Positions 12,147 through 25,900 are shown, numbered from the stretch's first letter. The stretch is 64,000 bases of DNA from Spirogloea muscicola (GCA_009602725.1 WELB01000018.1:181446-245445); one strand, 5' to 3'. The notes: generated by a model from the letters alone, not told the origin. Numbers and translations are program-made.

Positions 12147-13137
12147 ATGGCGTCGGTGGGGTCGAGCCCGCAGTGGATCGACGGGCTCAAGGACGTGTGG
12201 CGCGACAAGTGGGGCGCCGGCATGGGCGCGCTCTGCCCCTGCGTCCTCTTCGCCCAAAACGTCTTCAAGCTCTCCGACGGCGAGGAGTCCTTCTACAAGT
12301 CAGTGCCGCCCCTCTTCCGCCGCCTCTAAGAACGCGCTCCCCGTCCTTCGAAAGCCCACCAGGAGATGGAGCTAGTGCACCTACATCCATAGCACACGAG
12401 GATGCCAGGAGGACTCGCTTGCGGTCGCATGTAAACGGGGCCTCTTCGCCGCGCAGTGTGCGCTGTTTGTGCAGCTAGTGCAGAGTCACCTTGCCCTTGC
12501 CCTGGCTTCCAGTCGTTAGCTCTTAGCGCTGCGACAGGGATGATGCTTGTGGTGCTATGACAGTTGTCTAATGAAGTCAGTCTGTCTAATAAAAATTTTG
12601 CTTTCTACCTGCCGCGTCTACCCTCTGGCAGGGCCTGTTTGATGCATGCACTCCTGGGTGGCGTCTGGGGCACGGCGCTGTGCTGCGTGATCGGGCCCGT
12701 GGGCTACCTGTTCACATGCGTGCCGTGCTACGCCGCCAAGTACCGCAAGCGCCTGCGCGACAAGTACGGCCTGCCGGAGCTCCCCATGACCGACCTCAAG
12801 ACGCACTTCCTCTGCCACCCCTGCGCTCTCTGCCAGGTGTGAACCTCCGGCCCCACCCTGCCCCCCACTCGCTCCTTCGTACATAGGCCTCGAGGCCAGA
12901 GGCACGCCGATTGTGGCCCTTGCGCCAAGTCAGTGGCAAGTACGCATTGTTGGGCGCGCCAAAGTCGGCCTCCTGATGATGCTTGTGGCGCCGTCGCGCT
13001 TCGCTGGCTGTGTGCAGGAGTACCGTCAGCTGTCAGCGGGCAGCACGGAGGTGGTGCGCGGTCCGACCAAGGCGACGATCGACCGCCATCCGCCGGAGAC
13101 AGAGGAGCACCTCAAGAAGCAGACCATGGACAGATGA
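12147..13137 (+). CDS. PLAC8 (FW2.2/PCR-like) cysteine-rich membrane protein
   Basis: Three exons, 12147-12298, 12632-12836 and 13018-13137, join in phase to give 158 residues, a normal length for the family. The ATG at 12147 starts MASVGSSPQWIDGLKDVW. The PLAC8 pattern follows: a Cys-Pro-Cys core (GALCPCVLFAQN), a hydrophobic stretch (LGGVWGTALCCVIGPVGYLF), a second Cys pair (CVPCYAAKYRKRLRDKYGL) and the family signature HFLCHPCALCQEYRQL split by the last intron. Members sit in the plasma membrane or other membranes and are linked to cell-number control and to metal efflux or Ca2+ traffic; which applies cannot be told here. The tail is short and hydrophilic, ending KKQTMDR. Confidence 0.93.
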
Positions 13138-14071
13138 ATGCTGTGACTGGCGACTGGCAATAGGCAACACAGTTGGGCTGCCTCTTATTTAATAAGAAAC
13201 GCCACTGTCGCATGGTTGTGTAGCCCCCATTGCTTGAGTCGTGCATCATGACTGGCATGGCTGGCCTCCCATGCCCTAATGTATTGCTAACTAACTCAAT
13301 ACTGGGTTTGTCTCGACAACTTTTAACAAGCGATTATCGCAGGTCATCTATCTTTGCTGATGAGGTCGAGCATGCCAATGTGCATGCATTGTCCAACTTC
13401 GATTCCACTTTGTGTGAGCTGTACTTGGTGCTTGACCACACTCTGCCCCTCCGCTTGAGGCAACTCTCGTTTGGGCGTGCAGCAAGGGCAAAAGTACTCG
13501 CGTTAGAAAACCTGTTCAACTGACTGTTTGCGCCCATGACCAGGAAGGGATTGAATGCAAGGAATTATGACAATTTCACAAATGCGCCCAGTCCACTGGA
13601 CTCCGAGGACTGATGCGAATGGCCTACAAATAGAGCCCTCGTAGACACTTGATTAAACACTCGTTAACCACTCAATCACAAGTAGCATGTCAAGTACAAT
13701 CTCAACAGCACCAGAATGTAAGAACGCCTTCTCATTGTGCCAGGCAGAGTTGCGACTGCCACTCCCCTAGGAGTGTCGCTCAGATTGTTAAATGAGGCTG
13801 GCAAAGGCAGTGCTGCTGTGCTGCCTTACATGCTGTCAATATCGAAACGATGCTACATCAGGTAGCAAATACAGGTAAGGAAAGAGTTCACAATCACGTA
13901 CTAAGTGCCACCGGCACCTACAGGAGGTTTGAGAAGTACAGCAATTATTGCAAACAGGGAAACTGCCAGTCATTCAATCCCAAGTACAAGCTGGGATTCT
14001 GTGACCAAGCGGAGCATGATACAACTGAAGGGAGTTGGCAAAGGGTGGCGCTACTCCAGAAACTGAAATTT
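13138..14071. other. Convergent spacer between PLAC8 and SPT5
   Basis: This spacer has intron-like, lower-GC composition. It must contain both 3' UTRs. I see no conserved coding sequence, RNA gene or strong repeat. Confidence 0.6.
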
Positions 14072-17000
14072 CTAAGCGGCGAGCTTGCCCAGGCTGCTCA
14101 TGTGCAGGAACTTGATATCGAAAGTGTCAGCCAGCTCAACGATTCCCTCCTGGTTGTTGATGTTCTTCAGCTTCCCATATGACCCCCGCAGATCGCCTGA
14201 CATGATCCGGATGCGGTCCCCCTTCTTGGGCATCACCAACGTGAGGTCTGCATGCGATGCCGTCACCACCGCACCTTCGCCCCAGGCGCCGAGTGCCAGC
14301 AAGAAGCTCCCATCCTGTGACATGACAATCAGCAGAAACGTAAGTGTCACTTCTGCAGGTATTGGAGGCTGTGTATACGCGCAGGAAAGCTGACCGCTGG
14401 CCATTTGCTTAACACACAAACTAAATCAACAGGTTGGCCTACTGCAATAGCCGCCACCATTGGCGGTTACCACCGAGACGTAAGCAACAGCAGACTAGCC
14501 GTAATATCCACGACCCTTCACGCTGCTATGCTGCATCTCAGCAACGAGAGGCTCACTGGTAATGACTCCTTGATTACAGCCAGTGATTCGTCGCCCTGCC
14601 GCCGAACAGTCACGATGACGTCAGGGAGGCCCCAGGCGGGCCCGCCTGCAACAACAGCGAGTAGGCGGAAGCACCCCACCAGCAGCAGCAATCAGTGAAA
14701 CAGCATATTCAGAATGAGCCCAAAAGACACTCACTGCTGGATTGCCTAGCCTTGCGATGTCATTGAGCTCGTGTTCCAGTTTGTGACAGCCATGCCAAAT
14801 GTGCAGCAGCAGCTGCATCTACCATGCACGCGAGCTGAGGTGGTTTGTTGTCAGTTGTGCATCTGGAATCATAGATGGGTTAAGGATGAAGCAGCAGCCT
14901 AGCTGCCAACCAAGCATACCTGCACCGTCACCGTAATGATCTCCAGGCGTCATGGGCTGGCCACCTGGGGTTGACGGGTACGCGCCTGGAGTCATGGGCT
15001 GCCCACCCCCTCCCGGCGTCCCTGGAAGGTATGGTGACGGGCTCGGCGCATTTCCTGCTAGGTAATGCATCCACTTCCTTATGGGCTGAGAAACTTAGAT
15101 TATGTATACGTGCAACTCGTACTGTGCACAATCAAGTGCAAGGGCCTGTCCTCATGCAGTCCTGTATTGCAGCAAGGGCCACAGTGAAGGTCGCAGAAGC
15201 GGGTCTACACGTTTGAGCAGCTCGAGAGGTCCAGGGCAGACCTCCGTAAGGCGTGTTGGCGTCGTAGGGGTTGCTGGCATCATTGAACGAGGTGCCAGCT
15301 GCTCCTCCACCAGGTGTCCACCCGCCGCCTGGCGTTGGCGCCTCATACATCCGACCGCCAGGTGTTCCAGGCTGACGCAATACAGGCCAAAGCCAGGTCA
15401 GTGCATGTATTAGAGGAGCTTGAGCACTGCTTAAGCACTGCAATTGCATCTCACAATATCAGGGTTGTGTTTCCCGCTAGCACCCACTAACAGGTTCCAC
15501 AAAATTGGTATATATGCCTGAGAGCAGATATAGGTGACTGAGGTCTTATACACATCGACATTTGTATCTACACATTTCTTTAGAGGTGCCAAGCGACTAA
15601 AGGTCAGCAACTTTGCTTTGGTGGACGGTTGTTGCGTCCCCTTCACCTGCTTGCCGCTGCCATCCTGAGGGGTGCCAGCCTGCTCAGTGGGCGAGAACGG
15701 CGTGTAGGCAACATAGCCGCCGCCGCTGCTGCCGCCCGGCGTCCCAGCATTGTAAGCACCTGGCGTGCTCGCCGCATAACCCGAGCTGGTTGGATTAGGC
15801 GCCTGCCAAGTGGAGGGGTCGGCCTCGTCCCATAATGTGGTGCCCGTGTCAGTGTTGCTCCTGGGGCGCCACAATTTCATTATGTCAAGGTTAGACAAAA
15901 GGTTAGACAACAGAGACAATGTAAGACTGGAGATCTATCAAGCGTATGCACCAGGACAGGGATTTATCCCGCCTCGGTGTCAGCACAGCAGTCCTCAGCT
16001 CTCATAGCTGAATGCCTCCAAGTACAGCTTTATCGGCAGGTCGTGCCTTGTAAGTTTTGCTGGGGCAATATGGTGAGGCTCTTGTAGAGCAATTCGTGAG
16101 GCCTTCTGGTCTGTAAAATCTGATCTGAGAGGCTTGTGATGGATTTGATGACTGATCAAGCTCTGAGGAAAGATGTCTGTTTGGGGTTTTGTGGGGTTGG
16201 AATATAGGGTGGGGTGACTTGTGCAGGCACGACCCGCCACTGCAGTCAGGCTAGTCCGTTGCATCACTGGACGTGCTATGTGATCACACATCCTAACGTG
16301 CGTATACTACGGAAATTCACTCATCCATTCTTGCACAAAATTCCACAAGTGAAAAATGCACAAGAGCAGGACAACTCAATTCGGAGACCACCGGGAACCT
16401 TCAGAGGTAGCGGAGGGGAGGCTCGACCTGATGGGAGTCATCGGTGTCTGGGGATTCCAAGCACGGTCGCGCATCGGCGTCCGCATGCCGTCATGCATTG
16501 GCGTGGCTGCGGTTTCATGGCAACAGCTCTCATATCAGCAACCAGAGGGAACGAGAGAGCCAAATGCAGTATGCAACTGACGTGTATAGCACCCAACTTG
16601 TGCTTGGCTGACAAAAAGCACGCTGTCTTTCACCCCTACACACATAGATCGATTGAAGACATTGTGTTACAAGTAGCATGCAATTCAGCACAACAATGGC
16701 AACCCAGGTTTAGTGCAGACCAGTGGAGTCGCGGAGCGGGGTGGCCATGTAGTTGTGCATGGGGGTGCGGGAAGGGTGGTGCGGCGTTTGATCATATGAA
16801 GGCGACTCTCTGGCAGAAGAAAGAGAAAGCAATACATTAAGTGTCAGAACTCAAGATCCAAACATTCATATGCGCAAGGACCATCCATCAATACAGAGAG
16901 ACAGACGAAAGTTGCGACTTAGTGGTGCAACTGTTGGTCCCGAGACTCCATCCTGTAGTGTCAGCTCAGACTTCTCTTTCTGAACCTGAAGCCAAAGCCT

Positions 17001-20000
17001 TGAAGCTTCGTACAGCGCCTGTTGTCAAGCCTACGTCTGGTGACACTATCATCCTCCAAGCTTAACATCCATACTAGGCTTGGCACCTCCATGGACGAGA
17101 TTGAGCTATCTACCCCAGAATGGACAACCAAGGTGACTCAATACCTCGCCATGGCACAGCAAGCAGCACCTTCCCATCTTACCTGACCATGCTGAATGAA
17201 TTTTGCATCGACTCCGTGTCAGGCAACTGATTCAACCTCACTGAAAGAAAATATGCACATGGTGACATCAACAATGTCAGAAACCAACAGATTTGCAGAT
17301 CAGTAAGGCTGGCCTACCATAGTGACTGAAGAGAGATTGCATGATGATCAAATCTGAAGGGACAACTGAGATGGTGAGGATGAAGGCAAGCTTATATTCT
17401 CCAAGGAAGGCGGTTAACAGAGGCATGGTGGTGCTTACCTGTGACGACCTTCATCTGGGACTCGAGCTCCACACGAGCAGTGGTGTCAGTGGCGTCTACC
17501 ACGCGGCCTTTGTAGCTCTTGTATGGGCCTGCCTTGATGCGCACTATCTTGCCCACAAGCCCACTGTCCCGCCGCTGCCCATGCCGCCCACCGCCAAACA
17601 TGCCTACACCATGACAGCAGAGTATTTGGTGTCCCAATAAAGTTAGTGGGGAGACTACTGGCAGATGTGTGAGCGCCACATGCTCAAGTGCCTGTGACCG
17701 CCAATGGCTGCACATGCTAACAGGTGCTGCAGTCCAGAAGGAGACAGCCTCGATTGCAAACCTGGTCCCGGCAGCATCCTGCCCGGGGCGTTGCGGCGGG
17801 GCGACTGGAGGAGGTGCGAGGGACTCCGGAGCACGTTGAGCATGGCCGGCGGCTGAGGCTTCTGCATGACGGTGGAAGACCACAACACAAGCAAGCATGG
17901 CAGCGTGGGCTCAGAGCTTCAAGGGCAGGATATGCTGTCCTCAGCTCTGCTGATTCCTTGCACAAATCAGGCAACCCCATTGTACTTCGCAGCGCTTACC
18001 TACATGGCTCCTACTATATTGCACATGGCAGCTTCTGCTCAAAAGGTTTACACAACCTGTTAGCAACAGTAAACGACGTGTACTGTCTTACCCCTAAGTC
18101 GAGGCCCCTTGCACCTCCCCCAACGGCCTGGCACTTGAAAGGCGCGACACCAATGTACCCGCCATTCTCAGTGTGGCTCCGGTCATGGATGAATAGCCAG
18201 TCGTTGTGTATGTGCTCAATAGGCCCTTGCTTCTCCTGCAAGGATTGGCCCAGCCAGAGCACTCAGAAAAATTGGACATGAGGACAAAGTGACCAACAAT
18301 TGACTGACTTCCCCTTAATTGGTGTATGCTGAAGTCCCAGCTCTCAACTCTACAATAGCCAGCTTACAGTAGACGGATGGACAGGCTTCGACAGGAGACC
18401 AATGACGTGATGTTGCCCTGACCTTGTAAGGGCCATCCACTATGCGCACTGGGTCCTTGATGCTCAGGCTCGCCATATTGCGGTCCTGCGCCTGATGCTG
18501 CCGGTCAAAGATCTTGCGCCGGATCTCCCGGAGATGCACAGCAGTCACCTCCTGACGCTCCGACTTGCCCCTCAGGACCTGGCAAATGCCGCAAGTGTCT
18601 CAAGCGCGTCAAGGTGACATGTCGCTAGCAGTCAGCACGTGATACACCTCTGGGGCCAACAGCAAGAGCTAATGCAAGAGAAAATGTGGCGCATGCTTAC
18701 CAAGCATCCATCCTTCTCCACCTTGACAATGAGCCCGAAATTTGATCGGCTGTCACCAAGCAATACAGCACCTTCAGCTGGACCGTTAATCCCCTTCAAA
18801 CCTTCAGCTGGACCTTGATGAGCTCTTCAAACAACTTCATCACAATCAGAATCAGAACCAGGGAGATGAGAGACTTGAAAGCAAGTCTGCGACTGCACTG
18901 ATTGTATAGGAGCACTAACTCGAGCGCAACAAGGTCGTGAAGCTCAAATTCGCCAATGCGGGTCAAGCCGGACGCCACCTCCGAGCTCTCCACAATGTCC
19001 CTGGCGAGCACTTTTACCTGCCAACCACTCCTTTGGAGTTAAGCAAGAGTCATCTTATTGACCTGGTCAGCACCGAATGTGCATCGAAGGGCTCATGTAC
19101 TGCAGTCATATCAGGTACTTCCACTGCTCAGCATGAAAGACATGATGCATATGACATGCAGCTCACTTGCTCACGAGTAGTGTCGGAGAGGACGACCACG
19201 ACGGACTCCTGCACACTGACAAGCAGGCCCGAAGTACCATCGTGCTGGCCAGCAATCACTTTTACATGATCCCCAATCTTGAAGAACTTCTTGAGCTGGT
19301 TGGCTTTCAATGGTATAAGGTCCTGGCAAGCAGACAGCAGGATCGTGCAAACTTCAGACCAAGAAGTTGTGCATTGGAGTTGCAGCAGGCTATCAGCTAC
19401 ATCCGCATGTGTGCATAGCTGGCTGGAGATGGTTAAAGCTACATCAAAGCAAGCTTGACCAGGATCTTGAGCCGCTGCTTGTGGCTGAAGAATCAGCAAA
19501 AAAGCTGACCTTAAGCTTTGTGTCCTTGGCGCGGATGGACACCATGTCGTTCTCCACCTTCTCGACTGTGCCCATGAGACGCTTGAGGTCGCCCTCCACA
19601 ACCTCCACCACGTCGCCCTTGATGAACTGGCCCCGCAGCTTCGTGGCAAGCCCGTTGACCAAGCCCAGGCTGAGCGGATCCTCAGAATCGCCGTCGGCGC
19701 CCGGGCGTTGGAACTTCTGGAGCTCGTCGAGCGTGGGGATGATGCCCTTGGTATCCAGCGTGCGCAGTGACAGCGTCTTGTAGAAGTAGCCATCCTTGAA
19801 CCGCATTCCACAAAACTGCTCAAAGAGCTCGCCGGTCAGGGGGTCACGCTTCCTCTCCACCGGGATCCTCAGGTCCCTGCAAATGGAGGCACCTCCTCAG
19901 CGCAGGCACATACTTGACACAGACAACAACAAAGAGCATCGCAGAATAGAAGGCACTCATTCAGCATAGGCTAGTCAGAAAGACCAAGGAAGCTGAGACA

Positions 20001-22068
20001 TGACATGCCAGGCGGCGGCAGTAATCTGACAAATCCTTGGAACACAAGGTACTGAGCCATAATGATGCCCTGTACGAGCAAGCCTGAGGCTTGCAGGAGC
20101 TGCAGAGATGGGGTTGTGCTTACTGCACTTCCTCCATGGTGAAGAAGCGGGCGGGCGGCCTCGGGCGCTTGCGCTTTGCATCTTCACGCTCTTCCTGGAC
20201 AGAGATTGAACCCTCAGGCAGTTCATCAGGCAATGGTTTCACTAGTCCCCTTGGAGCTAGGTACATGTTGATGACAGCAAGGATCACAAGGTGAGTGCAG
20301 GCAAGCAGGTCAACGGGTGGAATGAAGTTGAGCGCTTACCAAGCGAGCAGCCAGGAGGTGCAAGTCCACTCGAGGTATCAACTTGATGGTCGCCTGCTGC
20401 GCGACCTCGTTGACATCAACAACCTGCGGAAAGAGGGACTCAGCATATCATCAATCGTGCTGAGGACGCGCAGCCTCCTACATTTCGGCCACTTGCGCTC
20501 CCTGCCATGTCCCTGCCTAAACCCTAAAGCCTAATGACAGGGCTGATCAAAGCAGAATGGAAGTGCGTGCAAGGGCAGGGTGTGCCACACTGGAAAAACC
20601 TGAGCAAGGTCGCCTTTGTAGATGCCATTCTTGACACGGACCCACATATCGCGATCAATTTCCACGACCTTCTTGTCCACTGTCAAAACATCGGGCATCT
20701 CCTTGATTGGCACCAGATCAATCCTCCATGCATACAGCAACCGAAGGCCCTTGCATGCCTGCAAATTCAGCGGCCCACCAAGGATGCCATGGCGCATTAG
20801 AGTGGACTGTGTGGTTGTGTTGGTGGGGGTAGGGGGGGGGCAGGCGAAGTGCAAGTGGCCAAGGAACTCAAGCGGCAGGAAAGGTTTTGGAGCCAAGAGC
20901 GCCAAGGACCAGACACCAACACGGAGGCCATACCTGGCGGACGTGGGACTCGCGCTCAGCCTCAACGTAGATGAAGCCCTTGAGGTCGTCCCGCGCAATC
21001 GCGGACTTGATGAGCAGCCGCTGGCCAGGGGTGTCCAGGTTGATGAACTTTTGCATCAAGCTCACGACCGCCTCACGCTCGTGCCCTTGCTGCGCAGTAC
21101 ACAGCCACGCCCTGCTGCTTTTAGCATTCGGGTCAGTAAGCACAGTAGTGGGCTTATTGTGTCACAACTGCAGCCACCATCGGCGCGTCTCAGACGCCCT
21201 GGCCTTGGAGTACAGTAGCGCGGCTGAGGACCAGGCAGTCTGCTACTGCCATTGAGCAGGCGGGCCTTTCCTCTCACACTGCCAGCTCGTCGGCTGCAGC
21301 AGCCCATGACCAACCCAGTGGCCGGCAGGCTGCTGCAGTATCGGTAGGCGATAAGCACAGCGGATAATGGAAGCCGTTCCATAATGGGTTTTGGTATCAT
21401 GGGCTGACCTTGCACCGTAGCATCCAGAGCTTGGGGTCCTTGACGTCCGGCAGGTTGGCTTGCTGCTCCACCTCGTTGGCCTCCCCCTCCTCGTACTCCT
21501 CGTACTCCTGCGGCGCGTACCGCTTCTGGATGTACGCCTCCAGGTCCTCGTCAGACTGGGCCTCGTCCCCCATGAGCGGCGGCCGCGGGTGGCGGCCCGC
21601 CCGGGCGCCGGCGCCGCCATCGCGCCCGTCACCGTCCAGCTCCGTGCCCTCGTCGATGATAAAACCTGCGCTCGGTGCATGGGCACTGGTTTAAGATTCT
21701 CACAATCGCCGCCTAGGTTCGAACCTCGGGGGCTGCACGAGCAGGGCAAAAGGGGGGGGCTGGCAGCCAAGGCCGGCGGCGGCGGTCTCCGCACCTTCCT
21801 CGCCCTCCTCCTCCTCCTCCTCCTCGTCGTCCTCCGCGACGTCCGCCTCCTCCTCGAAGAGCTCCGCGCCCGCGCGACGCTTGCGCTTGCGGCGGCCGCG
21901 GTCCTCCTCCTCCTCCTCCTCCTCGTCGTCCTCGTCCTCCTCCTCCTCCTCCTCCGCCTCCTCCTCCCCGTCCTCCTGGCCGCCATTCTCGCCCGCCGCC
22001 GCCGCCTCCTCCTCCTCCTCCCCTTCCTCCTCGTCCTCGTCGCGCGGCGCCGCCCTGCCGCGCTTCAT
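14072..22068 (-). CDS. SPT5: Transcription elongation factor SPT5 (DSIF large subunit)
   Basis: A 21-exon model (22068-21794, 21665-21409, 21089-20934, 20758-20600, 20423-20340, 20194-20124, 19876-19510, 19322-19167, 19017-18920, 18749-18701, 18578-18423, 18235-18092, 17861-17762, 17603-17439, 16809-16721, 16506-16428, 15860-15647, 15371-15242, 15054-14920, 14645-14557, 14314-14072) joins in phase to 1071 residues, close to plant SPT5. With SPT4 it clamps transcribing RNA polymerase II. Order seen: Glu/Asp-rich N-terminus with a basic KRKRR stretch; NGN domain (EREAVVSLMQKFINL, ARDDLKGFIYVEAERESHVR); several KOW domains (GDVVEVVEGDLKRLMGTVEK, IGDHVKVIAGQHDGTSGLLV, SLSIKDPVRIVDGPYK, VGKIVRIKAGPYKSYKGRV); a C-terminal repeat region rich in TP and TPGG (RTPMRDRAWNPQTPMTP), a likely CDK9-type kinase substrate; and a last KOW (KKGDRIRIMSGDLRGSYGKL). 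It is divergent to the PMI1 gene. Confidence 0.95.
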
Positions 22069-22828
22069 CCTGCCGCTGCTGCACCCTCGGCCCTCGGGCC
22101 TCAGCCCCGCAGGCGCACACGGCGTCCACCGACGCCTCTCTCCTTGCTCGCGTTCGCGCCTCCCTCTGTCGCCCCGGCTCGCCCTGTCAGTCTGTCATCC
22201 GGCTCGCCGCCGCCGCCGCCACCGCCGCCGCCGGCCTCCGTCGGCGTGCCTGGTTATGACCGCTACGGCGCTTGGTATGCGCCTGGCTGGCTTTTATCGG
22301 TTCTGGCTTGCCGTCTAGGGGACTGCTTTCTTCCATCTTTCCGGCCGCTAGTCTTTCTAACATGCGGCTACTAACTAGAGGGTACCAAGTGACCATCCTA
22401 CATGGCCCTCGCTTAGTTACATGTGCGCGCTTTTTCGGCTTTTCGGTTGCGGCGTTCCGACGTGGTTAGCACGTTCGGAAGATCGCCTTGCTACGTTCAG
22501 CCGACGCACAGTCAGTATCCGGGCAGGCCCGAGCAGTTTGTGGCTGCCCGCCCGGAGAAGGCCGGGCAGCGCGGGAAGAAGAGCGGGCCCCCCCCGGGGC
22601 CCTGAGGGGCCCGGCGACGGAACAGGACGAGAACGGCCGTCGTTGCCGGGCGAAGGCTCAGTTTCCGTGGGCGAATGTTCCCGTGGCGGGGCGGCATCAC
22701 TGCCCCCCCTGGCCCGAGCTCCAGGAGCGCCTCGGGCTGGGACGGAAATGCAAATAATGACAATAATCAGTTCAAGCTCCAACGTTGCGCTGACGAGACG
22801 TCCCCCACCACCTCCCGTACTCTCGGCG
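22069..22828. promoter_or_regulatory. Divergent promoter region between SPT5 and the PMI1-like gene
   Basis: The 760 bp between the two start codons must hold both promoters and 5' UTRs. It is GC-rich at both ends with a lower-GC centre (about 22250-22480). I cannot point to a TATA box. The inference rests on gene layout only. Confidence 0.5.
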
Positions 22829-22883
22829 ATGCGACCTCGGCACGGCCCGGACCACTCCGCCGCCTCCGCCGCCGCCGCCGCCT

Positions 22884-22914
<31 letters not shown>

Positions 22915-25900
22915 CGCTGCCGCAGCCGGCCTTCTCCACGGCCTCCAGCGCGTCCGCCGTGCGGGCGGCGTAGAAGCCTGGGNGCCGGCCACGCCGCCGC
23001 TGCCGCCGGCGGCTTCCGGTCGGAAGGCCGCTGGTCCCGGTGGCGGCGGCCGAGCGATGCAAACCAAGTCCGCCGGCGGCGGCGGCGGCGGGGACGGCCT
23101 CGGCAATGCGCCGCTGAAGCGCGCCGCGTCTGCTTCGCCCGCCGTCCTGAGGGCCAGCATCGGCCTGCCGCCGATGCCAGCGGCTGGGAATGGCGAGACG
23201 ACGCCGCTGCCATCGCAGCCCGCCGCCGACCACCATCCGGAGGCTGAGAGCCCTGCATCTCCAGGGCCAGCCACGGCCGCGCCGGGCCCTCAGAGCGCCC
23301 CGTCTTCCCGTGTCCAGACTCTGGCGAGGCCGCCACTGAGGAATGCCGTCAAGCCGTCGGCTGCTCTTGTCGGGGGCATGTCGCGGATGGCACTCAGCGG
23401 CCAGCTGGTTCCGTCGCCTCCAACAATGGACGGGGATGACGAGGTGCCGGTGGTCAAGAAGCTCACGAAGCACATGTCGCTTGCGCCGCGGAGGCAGGAG
23501 CCGTTGCAGGGAGCTGCGGCGGCGGAGGCAGCGGCGCGTGACTTCGCGGCGTGGCTCGAGGACCAGCTGCAGTTCAGCAAGCGGCTGGAAGCGCCGCTCA
23601 TGGCCAAGCAGGGATTCTTCGCGGGATGGAAGCCGCTGCGCGCGCTCGGCCGCATGGGCCAGCGGCGCTCCACCTGCACCTTCTCCCTGCACGTGCACGG
23701 CATCGAGGGCCTGCCCGCGGAGCTCAATGGCCGGCAGCTTCTCATTGAGTGGCGGCGGCGCGAGGTCGCCGCGCGCACTGCCCCGGCCACCATCATCAAC
23801 GTCAGTGCTCTGCTCAGACCGAATGCCCTCTCGGCCGCACCCTGGGCTCATGCCAGATTCCTTGACGACGTTATCGCTGTGCAAATGGCAGTTAGCATCA
23901 TGCGCTGGTATGTCGTGCTCACAGGCTGTGTGCTGCTGCTGCAGGGCGTGGCGGAGGTGGAGCAGACGTTGCACCTCAAGTGCACGCTGTATGTCGGTGC
24001 AGGGCCCAACGAAACTTCCAAGTACACGCCCAAGTCGTCCACTCTGACGGTTGCGGCCCTCGAAAAAGGCACCAGCATCGGCTCCGGGCGCGAGACAGTG
24101 CTTGGGCGCCACAAGCTGGACCTCAGCCGCGTGCTGCCAACCAAGCTCAATGGGGCGGCTGGTGATGCGTCACCGTGGACCACATCCTTCCCGCTGGACC
24201 GCGTGGCGAACCGCGAGGCATCAGACCTGCTCGTGACATTCGGATACGAGGTACAGATGCCGCGTGGTGGCGGCACACGGGCTGCGCGCGTGTCGAGCCG
24301 CGTCTTCAATCGCGCAGCTTCACGGCCGGAGACGCCCGGGCGTGACAGCCCTGGCCCCACTGGCTTGGTGGCTGCCGGCGGCGCTGCTGCTACGGCTGCT
24401 GATGAGGCTGGCCTAGCTGCTGGAGCCACAAAGAGCGCGGAGACGGCCAATGATGACGATCAAGAGGTGGATGGCAATGTCAAAAGTGCGGATGCTGATG
24501 CCAATGGTGGCGCGGTGGAGGACGTGCCTCTGATGGACATTGTGTTGGAGGAAGTCAGCAAGGTGGAGGAGGAGGAGGAGGAGGAGGAAGGGCAGGAGAA
24601 GGAAGAGGAGGAGGACAGCGAGGAGGAGGAAGAGTCAGCAGCCACAGTGGCAGCAGTGGATGGGGGCGATGGTGAGGTGCAAGTGGCCGAGGAGACGCCG
24701 GTAGCAGGGCTGCAGGGACAAGCTGGCGAAGATGTTGACGAGGATGACGAAGGCGAGTCTGCGGAGGATGGCGAGGATGATGATGAGGAGGGCGAGGACG
24801 AGGATGAAGAAGGGGACGAGGACGAGGTGGAGAGCATGGTTGACGAAGAGGCAGAGGCGTATAGTGACAGCGCCACTGCTCTCGCTGGAGAAACAGCCGC
24901 CGTAGATGGTGATGCCAATGGCAGCAGCTCGCCCCTCCTACCGACGCAGGCACAGAAGCCAAAGGCCGGCCTTAAGTCCAGCGGGGGCAAGCCAGAGGTG
25001 GGCGGCGGCGAGACATTGGCACTGCCAAAGAAGGGCAAGGAGAGCAAGCTCGTGAAGAAGAAATCAAAGCGTGCATCAGTGGCCAGCGCCGACGACGTCA
25101 CAGTCGTCGATAGTACAGATGGTGGCGTTGGTGGTGGCGAAGTGGCGGGTGGCGTCGTCAGGAAGAGCAGGAGAAGCAAGAAGGGCAAAAGCAAGGGCAC
25201 ATCCAAAGCTGCTGAGGCAGCAGCTGCCGGTATTGCACCAGCAGTTGATGAGGCCAGCCTGAAAGGAGGCCGTACCAGTGAAGGAGGGGATGTCACTGGT
25301 GTAGCTGCCGAGACCATTGACAACGTCGAGCAGCCGTTGTCTGAGGACGCTGTTCAGTCCGACAATGGCAGAGCGTTGTCAGCTGCCGTTGATGAATCGC
25401 TTCCAGTCAAGGGCACTACCAAGGCGGCTCCGGTAAGTGACGATGCTGTGGACGGAGAAGAGCCGCGAGATGCGGTTGCTGACATTGATGAGGCGGGTCT
25501 GGAGGAAGCAGGCAGTGGACAGGCGCAGCAGGCAGCACCAAGGAGCCGCGTGGCCATGGCGATGGCGGGGCTGACGGCAGTAGGCGGCGCTGTAGCAGCG
25601 GCCATGGGGAGCATGGCGGCGGGAGGAGCCGCTGCTGGAGGCGCGGCGGCTGCGAGCGCCGCTGGTGCTGCAGGGGCTGCTGCGGCTGTTGCTGGGGCAG
25701 CGGCACTGGCTCCCATTGCGGTTGGCGGGTTAGCCGTGGCCGGCGTTGGAGTTGGTGCAATGGCCGTCGGCAGCAAGCTGTACAGCATGCGGAATGCGGC
25801 AGCTGCACAGCCAGTGGTAGAGGAGGGCGCCTCTGCAAGCGAGTCGTCGGCAACTGTGCTGTCCGGTGTGACATCAGAGCACGGCGGCGAGCTCTCTGTC

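Noticed and set aside
10919-12375. Very long open frames of hundreds of residues across the first gap
   Set aside because: Most of their length is N. They only appear open because the gap has no stops. The start-like codon at 11932 on the minus strand is GTG, not ATG.
21700-22129. Gly- or Ser-rich open frames on both strands over the SPT5 start
   Set aside because: They are shadow frames of the GAG/GAC-repeat exon that encodes the acidic SPT5 N-terminus.
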